From: Bacteroidota bacterium
Lineage (GTDB): Bacteria > Bacteroidota > Bacteroidia > Cytophagales > Cyclobacteriaceae
NCBI GenBank assembly: GCA_023417065.1
Contig: JAEZGH010000153.1
Coordinates: forward strand, 1-30,204
DNA: 30,204 nucleotides
Reading direction: 5' to 3'
Shown here: positions 15,988-24,272 of the stretch, in pieces
How the letters are laid out: every line of letters starts with the position of its first letter
Numbering within the stretch: position 1 is the stretch's first letter
The notes under the pieces: generated by a model
Seen by the model: the letters and a program-made list of their open reading frames with translations, nothing else
What the model was told of the DNA's origin: nothing
Database searches by the model: none
Made by a program: the position numbers and the translations under genes

Positions 15988-16642
15988 AATCAGGATCTTG
16001 TTAGTAGACGACCACGCCCTTGTTCGAGAGGGAATAAAAGCCATGCTCGCTGGCGACGAAATGGAAGTTGTCGGCTCTGTGAGTTCGGGCGAGGAAGCTG
16101 TTAACAAAGTTCAGGAACTTCTGCCCGACGTCGTCCTCATGGATATTATGCTGAAGGGAATGAACGGTATCGAGGCAACCCGCTGGATCCGAGAACAGCA
16201 CAGTCAGGTGAAGGTGATCCTTCTTTCGATGGAAATAAAAAAGGAGTTCCTCGCTATGGGAATCCAATGCGGAATCTCCGGGTATTTGCATAAAGACGTT
16301 AGCGGCGACATTCTGAAGGAGGCAATCCGGCAGGTCGCTCAGGGCGGTAAATACTTCAACGAGGCGATTACAAACCTCGTTTTCGAGGATTTTTACAACA
16401 AGACCAAGGTGGCACCACCAACGAACGTCAAACTGCCTGCATTCACGCCGCTGACGCGTCGCGAGGAGGATGTGCTCGCTGAAGTTGCTCAGGGCCTTAG
16501 CAACCGCGAGGTGGCTGAAAAGCTTTTTATCAGCGTTAAAACCGTCGAGACCCACAAAGCACACATTCTGGAAAAGCTGGGCCTGAAAAACACCGCCGAA
16601 CTAGTAAAGTATGCGATCAAGCATAAGCTTGTTCCACTTTGA
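15974..16642 (+). CDS. NarL/FixJ-family response regulator (receiver + LuxR HTH)
   Basis: A 222-residue transcription factor. The receiver domain (residues 5-120) has VDDHALVREG at the front, phospho-acceptor D57 in LMDIMLKGMNG, and K107 in YLHKDVS. After a linker of about 30 residues a LuxR-type helix-turn-helix spans about 155-218: LTRREEDVLAEVAQGLSN, then REVAEKLFISVKTVETHKAH and LGLKNTAELVKYA. Two adjacent ATGs (15974 and 15977) are possible; both come after GGAAG. The frame is open further upstream to 15950, but conserved sequence starts here. It is the output of the operon headed by the eight-PAS kinase. NarL-type proteins bind inverted heptamer repeats as dimers, and a 7-bp-armed palindrome at 11116-11130 upstream of the operon is a candidate site (inference). 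Confidence 0.93.
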   Translation: MMNDKIRILLVDDHALVREGIKAMLAGDEMEVVGSVSSGEEAVNKVQELLPDVVLMDIMLKGMNGIEATRWIREQHSQVKVILLSMEIKKEFLAMGIQCGISGYLHKDVSGDILKEAIRQVAQGGKYFNEAITNLVFEDFYNKTKVAPPTNVKLPAFTPLTRREEDVLAEVAQGLSNREVAEKLFISVKTVETHKAHILEKLGLKNTAELVKYAIKHKLVPL

Positions 16643-16770
16643 TCCAGGCGTCGCCACCGGCATTACCGGCTGTACTGCAGTTCATTGGGGAATTCTCCGT
16701 TTTAGCGAAGGTTTCAATAAGGACTTCACTTTTTTATTCCCGGACTTGCGAAGGGTGGCCCTGAATAAAT

Positions 16771-16778
16771 TATATTTG
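16771..16778 (+). promoter_or_regulatory. Probable -7 box (TATATTTG) for the dehydratase gene
   Basis: TATATTTG matches the Bacteroidota TAnnTTTG box exactly. A CTTG lies 22 bp upstream (16745-16748), slightly farther than the usual 19-20 bp. This would give the dehydratase gene a promoter separate from the kinase operon and a leader of about 85 bases or more. Confidence 0.45.
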
Positions 16779-16834
16779 TCATCTGTGTTTGACCTTTCCT
16801 TCGCTATCATTAAGGCAATAGTCAAGACTTCGTT

Positions 16835-16948
16835 ATGAAAACGTCTGCGAAACTTGTTTTTAGCCGTTGCATAATGACAGTGCCGGTCAATGCAGCAAAT
16901 CGCCGGATGGATCGAAATCTCAAAACCAAATCACCCCAAGCTTGTTAA
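16835..16948 (+). other. Possible 37-codon leader frame overlapping the dehydratase start
   Basis: An ATG at 16835 opens a short frame (MKTSAKLVFSRCIMTVPVNA and onward) that ends with TAA at 16946-16948, in a different frame from the dehydratase. Its stop overlaps an in-frame TTG of the dehydratase at 16942. It could be a coupled leader peptide, a remnant of a shifted N-terminus, or chance. Confidence 0.2.
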
Positions 16949-18840
16949 CCCGGGTACTAAACCGTCTTACCATTCTGCCACGGTGGGTCATCATACTGAT
17001 AGACCTTTCGCTGATCCTTTTTTCAGTATTGTTGGCATTCCTGCTGAGATTCAATTTTAACGTCGAACAGACACTGGCCTATAAGCCGTTCTTCGGTATT
17101 GGTCTTGTCTTGTTCGTTTCGCTCGTTTCTACTTTGATGACGAAGAGCTATGCGGGCATCGTTCGTTACACCGGGATTCAGGACGGTATCAGGATTATTC
17201 AAACCGAGTTGTTGAGCCTGGGCTTGCTGCTGGTCGGAAATCTCATCTATTTCTACAACTTCGAGCACAACGCGCTTCCATACTCCGTCATTTTTATCTC
17301 ATTCTTCATTTCGTCGCTGCTGCTTTACCAGTATCGGTTGATGGTGAAAAACATCTTCTCGTATTACAAGGCAGACCGTGTGACGAGGATGCCCGTACTT
17401 ATCTTCGGTGCAGGCGTCGCAGGATTTTTGACAAAACAGGCGGTGGAGGCCGACCTGACAAACCAGTATCAGCTCGTCGGCTTCCTTGACGACAGCACCC
17501 GAAAGTCCCGTAAAGAGATTAACGGATCGCGCATTTACAACTACGCCCAGCTGCCCTTCCTTGTGAAGAAGTTCAAGGTGAAAAAGATCATTATAGCAGT
17601 TAAGAATCTGTCCGTCGAACGCAAGAATGAAATTGTTGATGATGCGCTGAAGTATGGTGTCAAGGTAGGTTATGTGCCGTCATTTGAGAAGTGGCTGAGG
17701 AACGATTTTGACGTTGAACAAATCAAGGACATCAATATCGAGGATCTTTTGGGCAGGGAGGTTATCCAGTTGAATAACGAGCTTATCGAAGAAGAGATTT
17801 TCAACAGGGTGGTTTGTATAACAGGTGGCGCCGGCTCAATTGGTTCGGAACTTGCCCGCCAGGTGCTGAGCTACAAACCTAAGGTACTGGTACTGGTTGA
17901 CCAGGCAGAATCACCTCTTTACGATATCGAACGCGAGCTGCGCGCGAAGAATGCACAAACACGCATTTACATATTCATTGCCGATATCTGCAACCGTGAA
18001 CGCATACGCAATATTTTCCGCGAGTTCCGTCCTGATACGGTATTCCATGCTGCCGCTTACAAGCACGTGCCGATGATGGAAAGCAATCCCTCAGAAGCGA
18101 TTAGTGTTAACATTTTCGGAACGCGCACCCTCGCAGATCTTGCCGTTGAGATGAAGGTTAAGAAATTCGTTATGATTTCTACCGACAAGGCGGTAAATCC
18201 CACCAACGTCATGGGGTGTACCAAACGTATTGCCGAGATCTACGTGCAGTCACTTAACCAGCACATGGAACGTCTCGCCCTGCCGGGAACGTCTTTCATC
18301 ACAACGCGCTTCGGAAATGTTCTGGGTTCCAATGGCTCTGTTATTCCAATTTTCCGCGAGCAGATCCGCAAAGGGGGGCCGCTTACCGTGACGCATCCGG
18401 AAATTACCCGCTATTTCATGACTATCCCAGAAGCCTGTGAACTCGTTCTGGAAGCCGGCGTAATGGGGCAGGGTGGTGAAATCTTTATTTTCGACATGGG
18501 CAAACCTGTGAAGGTGTACGATCTCGCCAAGCGGATGATCCTCCTTTCAGGCAAGACGGTTGGAAAAGATATTGACATCGTGTTCACTGGTCTCCGTGAA
18601 GGTGAAAAGCTTTATGAAGAACTGTTGAACAACAGCGAGAATACTATCCCCACGCACCACGAAAAGATTCTTAAAGCCAAAGTATCCGAGTACGACTACA
18701 CGGATATCGTCCGTTACCTCGATCTCCTGTATGACCTGATTCACGATCGCAATGAACTGAAGATGGTGGCGCTTATGAAGGAAATCGTACCGGAGTATAA
18801 AAGCAATTACTCGAAGTTTGAGGTTCTCGATCAGGCGTAA
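16867..18840 (+). CDS. PglF/CapD-like membrane nucleotide-sugar 4,6-dehydratase
   Basis: A membrane-bound polysaccharide biosynthesis protein of up to 657 residues. Four N-terminal helices (about 40-62, 76-94, 112-130, 138-158) are followed by a first Rossmann domain (VLIFGAGVAGFLTKQA, about 178-290). A catalytic short-chain dehydrogenase/epimerase domain follows with TGGAGSIGSE at 319-328, HAAAYKHVPMME, and STDKAVNPTN, where T-D-K (439-441) replaces the usual S/T-Y-K triad as in PglF/CapD. Family members turn UDP-GlcNAc into UDP-4-keto-6-deoxy-GlcNAc or its epimer. With the PglE- and PglD-like genes this would complete UDP-bacillosamine synthesis. The frame has no ATG near its front: it opens with TTG at 16867 right after an in-frame TAG. 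TTG at 16942, giving an N-terminus at LLTRVLNRLTILPRW, is a good alternative. Confidence 0.9.
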   Translation: MHNDSAGQCSKSPDGSKSQNQITPSLLTRVLNRLTILPRWVIILIDLSLILFSVLLAFLLRFNFNVEQTLAYKPFFGIGLVLFVSLVSTLMTKSYAGIVRYTGIQDGIRIIQTELLSLGLLLVGNLIYFYNFEHNALPYSVIFISFFISSLLLYQYRLMVKNIFSYYKADRVTRMPVLIFGAGVAGFLTKQAVEADLTNQYQLVGFLDDSTRKSRKEINGSRIYNYAQLPFLVKKFKVKKIIIAVKNLSVERKNEIVDDALKYGVKVGYVPSFEKWLRNDFDVEQIKDINIEDLLGREVIQLNNELIEEEIFNRVVCITGGAGSIGSELARQVLSYKPKVLVLVDQAESPLYDIERELRAKNAQTRIYIFIADICNRERIRNIFREFRPDTVFHAAAYKHVPMMESNPSEAISVNIFGTRTLADLAVEMKVKKFVMISTDKAVNPTNVMGCTKRIAEIYVQSLNQHMERLALPGTSFITTRFGNVLGSNGSVIPIFREQIRKGGPLTVTHPEITRYFMTIPEACELVLEAGVMGQGGEIFIFDMGKPVKVYDLAKRMILLSGKTVGKDIDIVFTGLREGEKLYEELLNNSENTIPTHHEKILKAKVSEYDYTDIVRYLDLLYDLIHDRNELKMVALMKEIVPEYKSNYSKFEVLDQA

Positions 18841-18856
18841 ATTGATTTCTGATTCC
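18841..18856. repeat. Dispersed ATTGATTTCTGATTCC motif, copy D
   Basis: Directly follows the TAA stop of the dehydratase gene. Its first 14 bases equal 7381-7394, which overlap the stop of the glycosyltransferase fusion. Confidence 0.5.
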
Positions 18857-18900
18857 TTATTGGGCCAAAACTATCCGCTTGCAGCGCTCCGTGGAGAGAA

Positions 18901-18930
18901 GGTTCAAGTTTCATGTTTCATGGTGCAAGG
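18901..18930. repeat. Dispersed CCATGAAAC-type motif, copy 2 (inverted)
   Basis: GGTTCAAGTTTCATGTTTCA and the following ten bases match 7449-7477 in reverse complement at about 25 of 29 positions. Confidence 0.5.
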
Positions 18931-18968
18931 CCCAGGAACTGTAACGTTTGGTGCTTGGTAGTGTGTTT

Positions 18969-19071
18969 GTTGCCGGTTGCCTGTTAATCAAAATGCAAGC
19001 TTCAACTCCCTCGCTCTCAATCTATAATTCAGCCTGCCGTTTTCGAACGCATGAACGCTCCGGTTACCGGT
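18969..19071. repeat. Imperfect direct repeat, copy 1
   Basis: Starts GTTGCCGGTTGCC, contains a CTCCCTCGCTC word and ends TTCGAACGCATGAACGCTC then CGGTTACCGG. The order of words is repeated at 19311-19400. The middle is poorly conserved. Confidence 0.35.
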
Positions 19072-19093
19072 TGCCCGGCAACTGGAAGCAATG

Positions 19094-19126
19094 CCCGACC
19101 TTTACCCGACCTTTCCTCGACCTTTC
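19094..19126. repeat. Three tandem copies of an 11-bp unit
   Basis: CCCGACCTTTA, CCCGACCTTTC and CTCGACCTTTC lie head to tail. The period is close to one helical turn, so sites would face the same side of the DNA. Confidence 0.75.
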
Positions 19127-19310
19127 TTGGTATATACGGCAATATTAAAGCAAGTATTTGGGATACATATGCTATTTCTGGAACCCTGAAATTGAGATAT
19201 ACTTGCTAAAACCTTGCGGTAACATTGCCGATCACTTGCCTCGCATTCGAGGTCCTGTCGAAGACCTCTCGGGGATAGATCGGGTTCTCGTTGTCGGTTA
19301 CAGGATTCCC

Positions 19311-19400
19311 GTTGCCGGTGAATTTAACGAAGCAGGATCTCACGCCCCCGCTCGCAAACTCACACCTCCGTGTTCGAAGGCGCGTACGCTCGGTTGCCGG
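19311..19400. repeat. Imperfect direct repeat, copy 2
   Basis: Starts GTTGCCGGTG, contains CCCCCGCTCGC and ends TTCGAAGGCGCGTACGCTC then GGTTGCCGG, in the same order as 18969-19071. Confidence 0.35.
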
Positions 19401-19638
19401 CTACCGGCATGGAGGCGCAAAATCAAGTCGTGGTTCAAGGATGATATTTTCTCACGTACTGTCGGTTTGCTGCTGCGGGGAATGATCTTGTTGTCGGTAG
19501 TGCTCTGCGCCCGCGGATTTTGAATTCTCAACGGCGCAGGTCTTGCGTTGTTAAAAAAAAAATTCTAGTTTCATCTCGGAATCCTTTCTCAGTCTTTGAG
19601 AAGGCTCCACGTTGTGAGTTATAATAAATTGTTAAAGT

Positions 19639-22600
19639 ATGTTCTGCAGGAAAGCTTTCTGTCTTGCTGGATTAACGTTGTGCACTATTGTCAATTGTTT
19701 CAGTCAGATCGTTATTTCAGCGCAAAATGGTTATTGGCATGATCCCTCCACCTGGATGGATGGAGTCGTCCCATCGTCAGTAAATTGTACTTTGGTACGG
19801 ATTGCACATTCTGTTCAGGTAGCAACACCGGTCAGCGCTCCGTCGCTGGAAATTAATAATGCACTGCATATCGATCCCGCCGGCGACCTTGACTTGCTTC
19901 CTCCTCCGGGCGGAGGCACTGTTCACGTCACAGATGCAGGCATACTCCGCGTTGAAGGCACGCTGCGTGCCGGGGATTCTGTTACATACACCGGCCCGCA
20001 CAACCGAATCATCTTCGACAATGGCGGCCGCTTTCATTACGTCGGCGGATACCGCGGTTATCTCCCGCTGGCTACGTGGCATCCTGAATCCGAACTATTG
20101 ATCAACGGCTTTATAGGAAGCGGCTATATCGCGATCGCCTATAGCGAAAGCTGGAAGCAACATTTTGGGCACGTCATCTATGATTGCCCCGGCCAGCCTT
20201 CATTCGTCGACCTCAATGGTTATCTAAGCAGTATCCAGGGTGATCTTATCATTCGGAACACCAACAATCAAACACTTCGTCTCTCGACTACTCAACGGCC
20301 CGTCATCAGCATCGGCGGTAACTTTCGCATAGAGGGGCCCTCGGAGGTCTGGATGACGACAACCAGCGACTCAGCGCGAGTGCACGTTGGGGGAGATTTT
20401 GAGTACTACTCTACATCAACCGGGCCGAGTTACTTTGCCACGCGTGGACGATGTTATATGGAGGTGCAGGGACATCTTCGGATGGATGCCTCCGGACCGC
20501 TGCGATTGTTTTCGGGCAGTGCCGACAGCACGGGTGTACGGAATACCACAATCACCTTACATAAGGGAATGACTGTCACGCGGGGAAGCTTCATAGCACC
20601 TTCTCCTGGTATGGGGATGATCGTTTTTACGGGGCCGGAGGAGCAGGTTGTAGCTACTATGCCAAATACGTTTTCCGGCAATATACATTTTCATGTAGAC
20701 CCCGCATGCACGGTAGATCTGCGGGAAAGCATCGTTGTCACGTCGGGGAACCTTGTGGTGCGTGGTCATGTAAAGGCTGGCTCTCCGGATCCCGACGGCG
20801 CGCTGCAGCCTGGTGGTTCCGGCAACTTTCAGACATCAGGTACAATAACATTTTCTGCGGGGTCTGCGCTTGAATACAATGGTGTTGTGCCCCAGGTTGT
20901 CGGCTCACTGACACCTACAGATCATCGGGTCGACGTTATCATCAACAACACCAATGGCGTTACGCTAGCCGGCGATATGGTGGTGCGCAGCCTCAACATA
21001 GAGAACGGTAGCCTTAATCTAAATGGCAACGCGGTGATCGCCGCAGCTGATGTTTCGGCGACGCCGGGTCGGTCATTGACAAATGGCGACATCATTCTCA
21101 TCGGTGACGGCAGCGCTACACTTGCAATTCACGGAGGCACCCTCCGCGATCTTATCCTCGATAAGGAGTCGGGGGTATCAGTTGATATCACCGCGCCCGT
21201 GTCAGTGAGTCGCAATGTTCTGATACGGGGAGCAAACACTTTGCGGAGTAACGGATTTCTTACGCTTGCGTCAACGTCAGATGCTCCCGGTGGGACGGCA
21301 GCGGTCCTGCCACTACCGTCAGGCAGCGCCATTGAAGGTGCTGTTGTTGTCCAACGGTTCATGAGCGGTGAGGGGAGACTGTATCGCTACATCGCCTCAC
21401 CTGTTGAAAGTGCGTCAGTCGCTTCCCTGCAGAAGAGCTTTCCGGTAACCGGAACGTTTACTGATCCATCGAGGGGCCCTGGCATCAGTTCTACTTCACC
21501 GTCACTGTACTATTACGAGGGCGGCTGGAAACCATTTCCTGGCGCAGGTTATGCAGCAGGAAACATCCTTGAACCAGGCCGGGGATACGCAGCCTTTGTC
21601 CGGGGTAACTCGTCACCGGTCGTTCTACATTTTGAAGGTCCACTCAATCAGGGGCCGATCAATCTTCCTGTGGTATACGACGAGTCGGACGAAGAGCATA
21701 CTGGCTGGAACCTCGTCGGTAATCCGTACGCTGCTGCGATTGACTGGAATCTTGACGAGGGCTGGACCCGGTCGTCGAATATAGGTCTTGTGTTTGCTGT
21801 CCGCGATAACGCTGAGGGAAGGTTCAGATATTCTGATGGCGAAGTGGGTGATGCCAATGGGGGTGTGATTGCATCAGGCCAGGCCTTCTGGGTACATGCG
21901 CGTTCATCGGAACCTGAATTACTCGTTCACGAGGCAGCCAAGGTGAGTGAGGACGCCACGTTTTTCCGGAGTAGGACCGAAATTGATTTTATCAGGATCA
22001 GTGTTGAAGGAAACGGAAATCGCGATGAACTGCATATTCGGAAACGCCGGAATTCTAAGCGGGGACTGGACCTGGGCGATGCGATAAAGCGCTGGAATGA
22101 TCAACTTACACTTTCCGTACTTTCCGCCGATGGTGTGCCTCTTGCACTATCTGCCGTTGATACTATCTCGTGCGATGAGGTTTACCAGCTTCTCATCAGC
22201 TACCCTCCGGACACCAGCCATAAACCTCAAAGCCTTCCGCCAGGAACGTACACGCTGCACACGGAGGGGCATGGCAGGTTCGGCACATCGGACTTGCTGA
22301 TTGTCGATACATTTACAGGTGATACAATTGATGCTCCAGTATATAACTTTTCCGTTGGTAATTCGGAGGAACCCAAAGCCATCAACCGGTTTAAGTTACT
22401 GGTAAGATCCCGCCCCGTTGAGCGTCCGTTCGTAGAGGTTGGCGAACTGGCGTGTGGTGATTCCGTTGTTCATCTGCGGATCGATCAGAGGGAAAATGGG
22501 GTCCAATACGTCGCCGCTGTTGGAGGCGACGAATATCCATTTGATGCATACGGAAGGGCGAAGATTCCCATTGACACACTTGCCAGCGCGCTGACAATAT

Positions 22601-23334
22601 CGGTCAATGCCCGCAGTGTTTGTCACGAGTCGAGCAAGGTTGTTACGATTCACCCACGGCGCATTCCTGAACCCCCTCGGGTTGAGGATCAGATCCGGTG
22701 TGTCTCAGGGCCTGTGACCTTCACAGTGCTGAATTCCTCGCCGGGGTTGAAATGGTACTGGTACGAAAAGAATCTCCAGGAAGATCAAGTGCATATTTCA
22801 CCTTCTGCCAGTTTTCAGACTGGCCATTTGGACAAGTCGACGTCATGGGTTGTAGTGGCCGAGAACGAATTTGGATGCAGAAGTGCGGCGGTTTACGCCG
22901 ATGCCCGTATCATTAATGCAGACACGTTTCACGTCTGGGAAGAAGTGGGATTATTTATTTCTTCCTTTCCAGAGACCGAATGGTATGGTCCGGATGGCTT
23001 GCTTCACAAGGGGAGCTCGTTCGATCCCGGGGACGCGGGACCTTTTGTAGCAGAAATACGCATCGGGAATTGTGAATTCCGGAAGGAGATAAGTTTTGAA
23101 CCATCCTTGTATGTTGATTTGTACCCCATTCCTTTTGAACATGAATTACAAATTCAGTCACAATATCCGATAGAACAGATTGAAGTTTACGATGGCCGTG
23201 GCCGTCTCGTGACGAGGCATGTGGAACGGAAAACAGTTTGCCGTATTCCCACCGGGAACTGGGGGAGTGGTGTTTACCTGGTGAAGATTGTGATTAACTC
23301 GGCGGAAATCGTCCGCCGAATCGTGAGGCGATGA
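19639..23334 (+). CDS. Large secreted protein with T9SS type A sorting domain
   Basis: A 1231-residue surface or secreted protein. A signal peptide (MFCRKAFCLAGLTLCTIVNC, cleavage near residue 22) is followed by the motif NGYWHDPSTWMDGVVP, a common opening of T9SS cargo proteins. A long beta-rich region with repeated GNL/GGNF words follows (about 60-560), suggesting a beta-helix-like fold. Residues about 565-770 contain the RYIASPV, WNLVGNPYAAAIDWN (N695-P696-Y697) and GQAFWVHA words typical of these proteins. Ig-like repeats follow at about 935-1110. The last 75 residues form a type A C-terminal sorting domain: LYVDLYPIPFEHELQIQ, VYDGRGRLV, SGVYLVKIV and a basic end RIVRR. It should cross the outer membrane through PorU/PorV-type machinery. 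It converges with a PorG-like gene, stops 1 bp apart. No catalytic domain is recognised; an adhesin or matrix role is only a guess. Confidence 0.9.
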   Translation: MFCRKAFCLAGLTLCTIVNCFSQIVISAQNGYWHDPSTWMDGVVPSSVNCTLVRIAHSVQVATPVSAPSLEINNALHIDPAGDLDLLPPPGGGTVHVTDAGILRVEGTLRAGDSVTYTGPHNRIIFDNGGRFHYVGGYRGYLPLATWHPESELLINGFIGSGYIAIAYSESWKQHFGHVIYDCPGQPSFVDLNGYLSSIQGDLIIRNTNNQTLRLSTTQRPVISIGGNFRIEGPSEVWMTTTSDSARVHVGGDFEYYSTSTGPSYFATRGRCYMEVQGHLRMDASGPLRLFSGSADSTGVRNTTITLHKGMTVTRGSFIAPSPGMGMIVFTGPEEQVVATMPNTFSGNIHFHVDPACTVDLRESIVVTSGNLVVRGHVKAGSPDPDGALQPGGSGNFQTSGTITFSAGSALEYNGVVPQVVGSLTPTDHRVDVIINNTNGVTLAGDMVVRSLNIENGSLNLNGNAVIAAADVSATPGRSLTNGDIILIGDGSATLAIHGGTLRDLILDKESGVSVDITAPVSVSRNVLIRGANTLRSNGFLTLASTSDAPGGTAAVLPLPSGSAIEGAVVVQRFMSGEGRLYRYIASPVESASVASLQKSFPVTGTFTDPSRGPGISSTSPSLYYYEGGWKPFPGAGYAAGNILEPGRGYAAFVRGNSSPVVLHFEGPLNQGPINLPVVYDESDEEHTGWNLVGNPYAAAIDWNLDEGWTRSSNIGLVFAVRDNAEGRFRYSDGEVGDANGGVIASGQAFWVHARSSEPELLVHEAAKVSEDATFFRSRTEIDFIRISVEGNGNRDELHIRKRRNSKRGLDLGDAIKRWNDQLTLSVLSADGVPLALSAVDTISCDEVYQLLISYPPDTSHKPQSLPPGTYTLHTEGHGRFGTSDLLIVDTFTGDTIDAPVYNFSVGNSEEPKAINRFKLLVRSRPVERPFVEVGELACGDSVVHLRIDQRENGVQYVAAVGGDEYPFDAYGRAKIPIDTLASALTISVNARSVCHESSKVVTIHPRRIPEPPRVEDQIRCVSGPVTFTVLNSSPGLKWYWYEKNLQEDQVHISPSASFQTGHLDKSTSWVVVAENEFGCRSAAVYADARIINADTFHVWEEVGLFISSFPETEWYGPDGLLHKGSSFDPGDAGPFVAEIRIGNCEFRKEISFEPSLYVDLYPIPFEHELQIQSQYPIEQIEVYDGRGRLVTRHVERKTVCRIPTGNWGSGVYLVKIVINSAEIVRRIVRR

Positions 23335-23335
23335 A

Positions 23336-24214
23336 TCAGCGTTTGCGGAAAATTGAACGCCGCTTATGAGTATACAACTTCCGCTGAGACTGATTGAAAA
23401 TCTCTTTAGGGAGATAATACTGGACGCTGATGTTCATGATGAAGTACCCGTCGTTGTTCTCAGGATTTCCGCGAACACCTTTTTCATGAGGCGGAAAGGG
23501 CTGAGTATCAATTTCGGGACGACGGTCCGCCAGACGGGCGCGGATAGATGTGGGATCCCCGCCGAGTTCATCGATGTGTACGTAGCGCTTTTTGCTCACG
23601 TCATCGAGATAATCGGTGAAAGTGAACCGGTAGCCACCTTCGATCAGAATATTGAAATATGGGTTAATGAAGACTCTCGCGCCAAGCCCAACGGGGATAA
23701 CCGGCGTAAGGCGGCTGTACGCCACATTTTCAGTCATGTACTTCCGGAGAGCGTACATTTTTCCGTCTAGCTCAGCTTTGGGATTGAAATAAAGAAGTCC
23801 GATGCCCGTAAAACCGTGAACATTAAACTTAGGCCGCTGGTAATATCTGCCGACTTGAGGGAATAAACTAACGGCCCCTGTTGCAGCGAATTCGATGTTT
23901 CCGCTTTGAAAATGGAGGTTACGCTCATTCCGGTCATCATTGGCCTCCCGGTCGTCACCTTTTATCTGAAACCAGGTCAGCTGGGCGCGGCCACTGATTC
24001 GCTCATTGAAAAAGTATTCCGCTCCCACAGTAACATTCGGCTTTATAAAGCCCATTTGGCCCGGGTTTACAAGATCGCCCTTGTAATAGGCAATTCCTGA
24101 ACCCAGGTTCACAAGCAAGTTTCGTGGCCGCTGGATGTTATAAAAGCTTTGGGCTTCTGCCAAGTAAGAGAAACAAACACAAAGCAAAGCACCAATAAAA
24201 ACTTTCCTGGCCAT
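23336..24214 (-). CDS. PorG-like (DUF6089) outer-membrane beta-barrel protein
   Basis: A 292-residue protein with a signal peptide (MARKVFIGALLCVCFSYLAEA, cleavage after about residue 21) and alternating strands typical of an eight-stranded outer-membrane barrel. Words that recall the PorG/DUF6089 family are LVNLGSGIAYYKGDL, a glycine-rich GFTGIGLLYFNPKA, IPVGLGARVFINPYFNI, EGGYRFTFTDYLDDVS, and a final strand MNISVQYYLPK before a basic tail. PorG is a T9SS component that links the PorK/PorN ring to the outer membrane; many Bacteroidota also encode paralogues of unknown role. It lies 58 bp downstream of sucC on the same strand and converges with the T9SS cargo gene. It could be the true PorG or a paralogue; a search of the genome for the number of homologues would decide. 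Confidence 0.75.
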   Translation of the reverse strand: MARKVFIGALLCVCFSYLAEAQSFYNIQRPRNLLVNLGSGIAYYKGDLVNPGQMGFIKPNVTVGAEYFFNERISGRAQLTWFQIKGDDREANDDRNERNLHFQSGNIEFAATGAVSLFPQVGRYYQRPKFNVHGFTGIGLLYFNPKAELDGKMYALRKYMTENVAYSRLTPVIPVGLGARVFINPYFNILIEGGYRFTFTDYLDDVSKKRYVHIDELGGDPTSIRARLADRRPEIDTQPFPPHEKGVRGNPENNDGYFIMNISVQYYLPKEIFNQSQRKLYTHKRRSIFRKR

Positions 24215-24272
24215 TCTTTTACAAGCAAATTTGTGACAATATATGCAAATGATTCGGAAAAGGGAATTTAGA

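Larger units (their letters stand above)
18841..19638. other. 798-bp non-coding region with several repeats
   Basis: No convincing gene. Open frames at 18948, 19158 and 19291 have irregular composition and no recognisable signal or domain. It holds the ATTGATTTCTGATT motif at its left edge, the CCATGAAAC-type motif (18901-18930), two imperfect direct repeats of about 100 bp (18969-19071 and 19311-19400), an 11-bp unit repeated three times (19094-19126), GTTGCCGG-like words throughout, and small hairpins at 19249-19268 and 19583-19604. It could carry the promoter and control region of the T9SS cargo gene. Confidence 0.5.

Noticed and set aside
18948..19523. Frames at 18948, 19158 and 19291 as small genes
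   Set aside because: They run through tandem and direct repeats, are rich in Arg, Cys and Pro in a way typical of non-coding frames, and show no recognisable feature.
23300..23318. GC-rich 7-bp hairpin as a terminator at the end of the T9SS cargo gene
   Set aside because: It lies inside the coding sequence and has no T-run after it.
19639..23334. The large secreted protein as a substrate of the nearby exosortase
   Set aside because: Its C-terminus is a T9SS type A sorting domain (beta-rich, ending RIVRR) without a terminal membrane helix, so it does not carry an exosortase-type signal.
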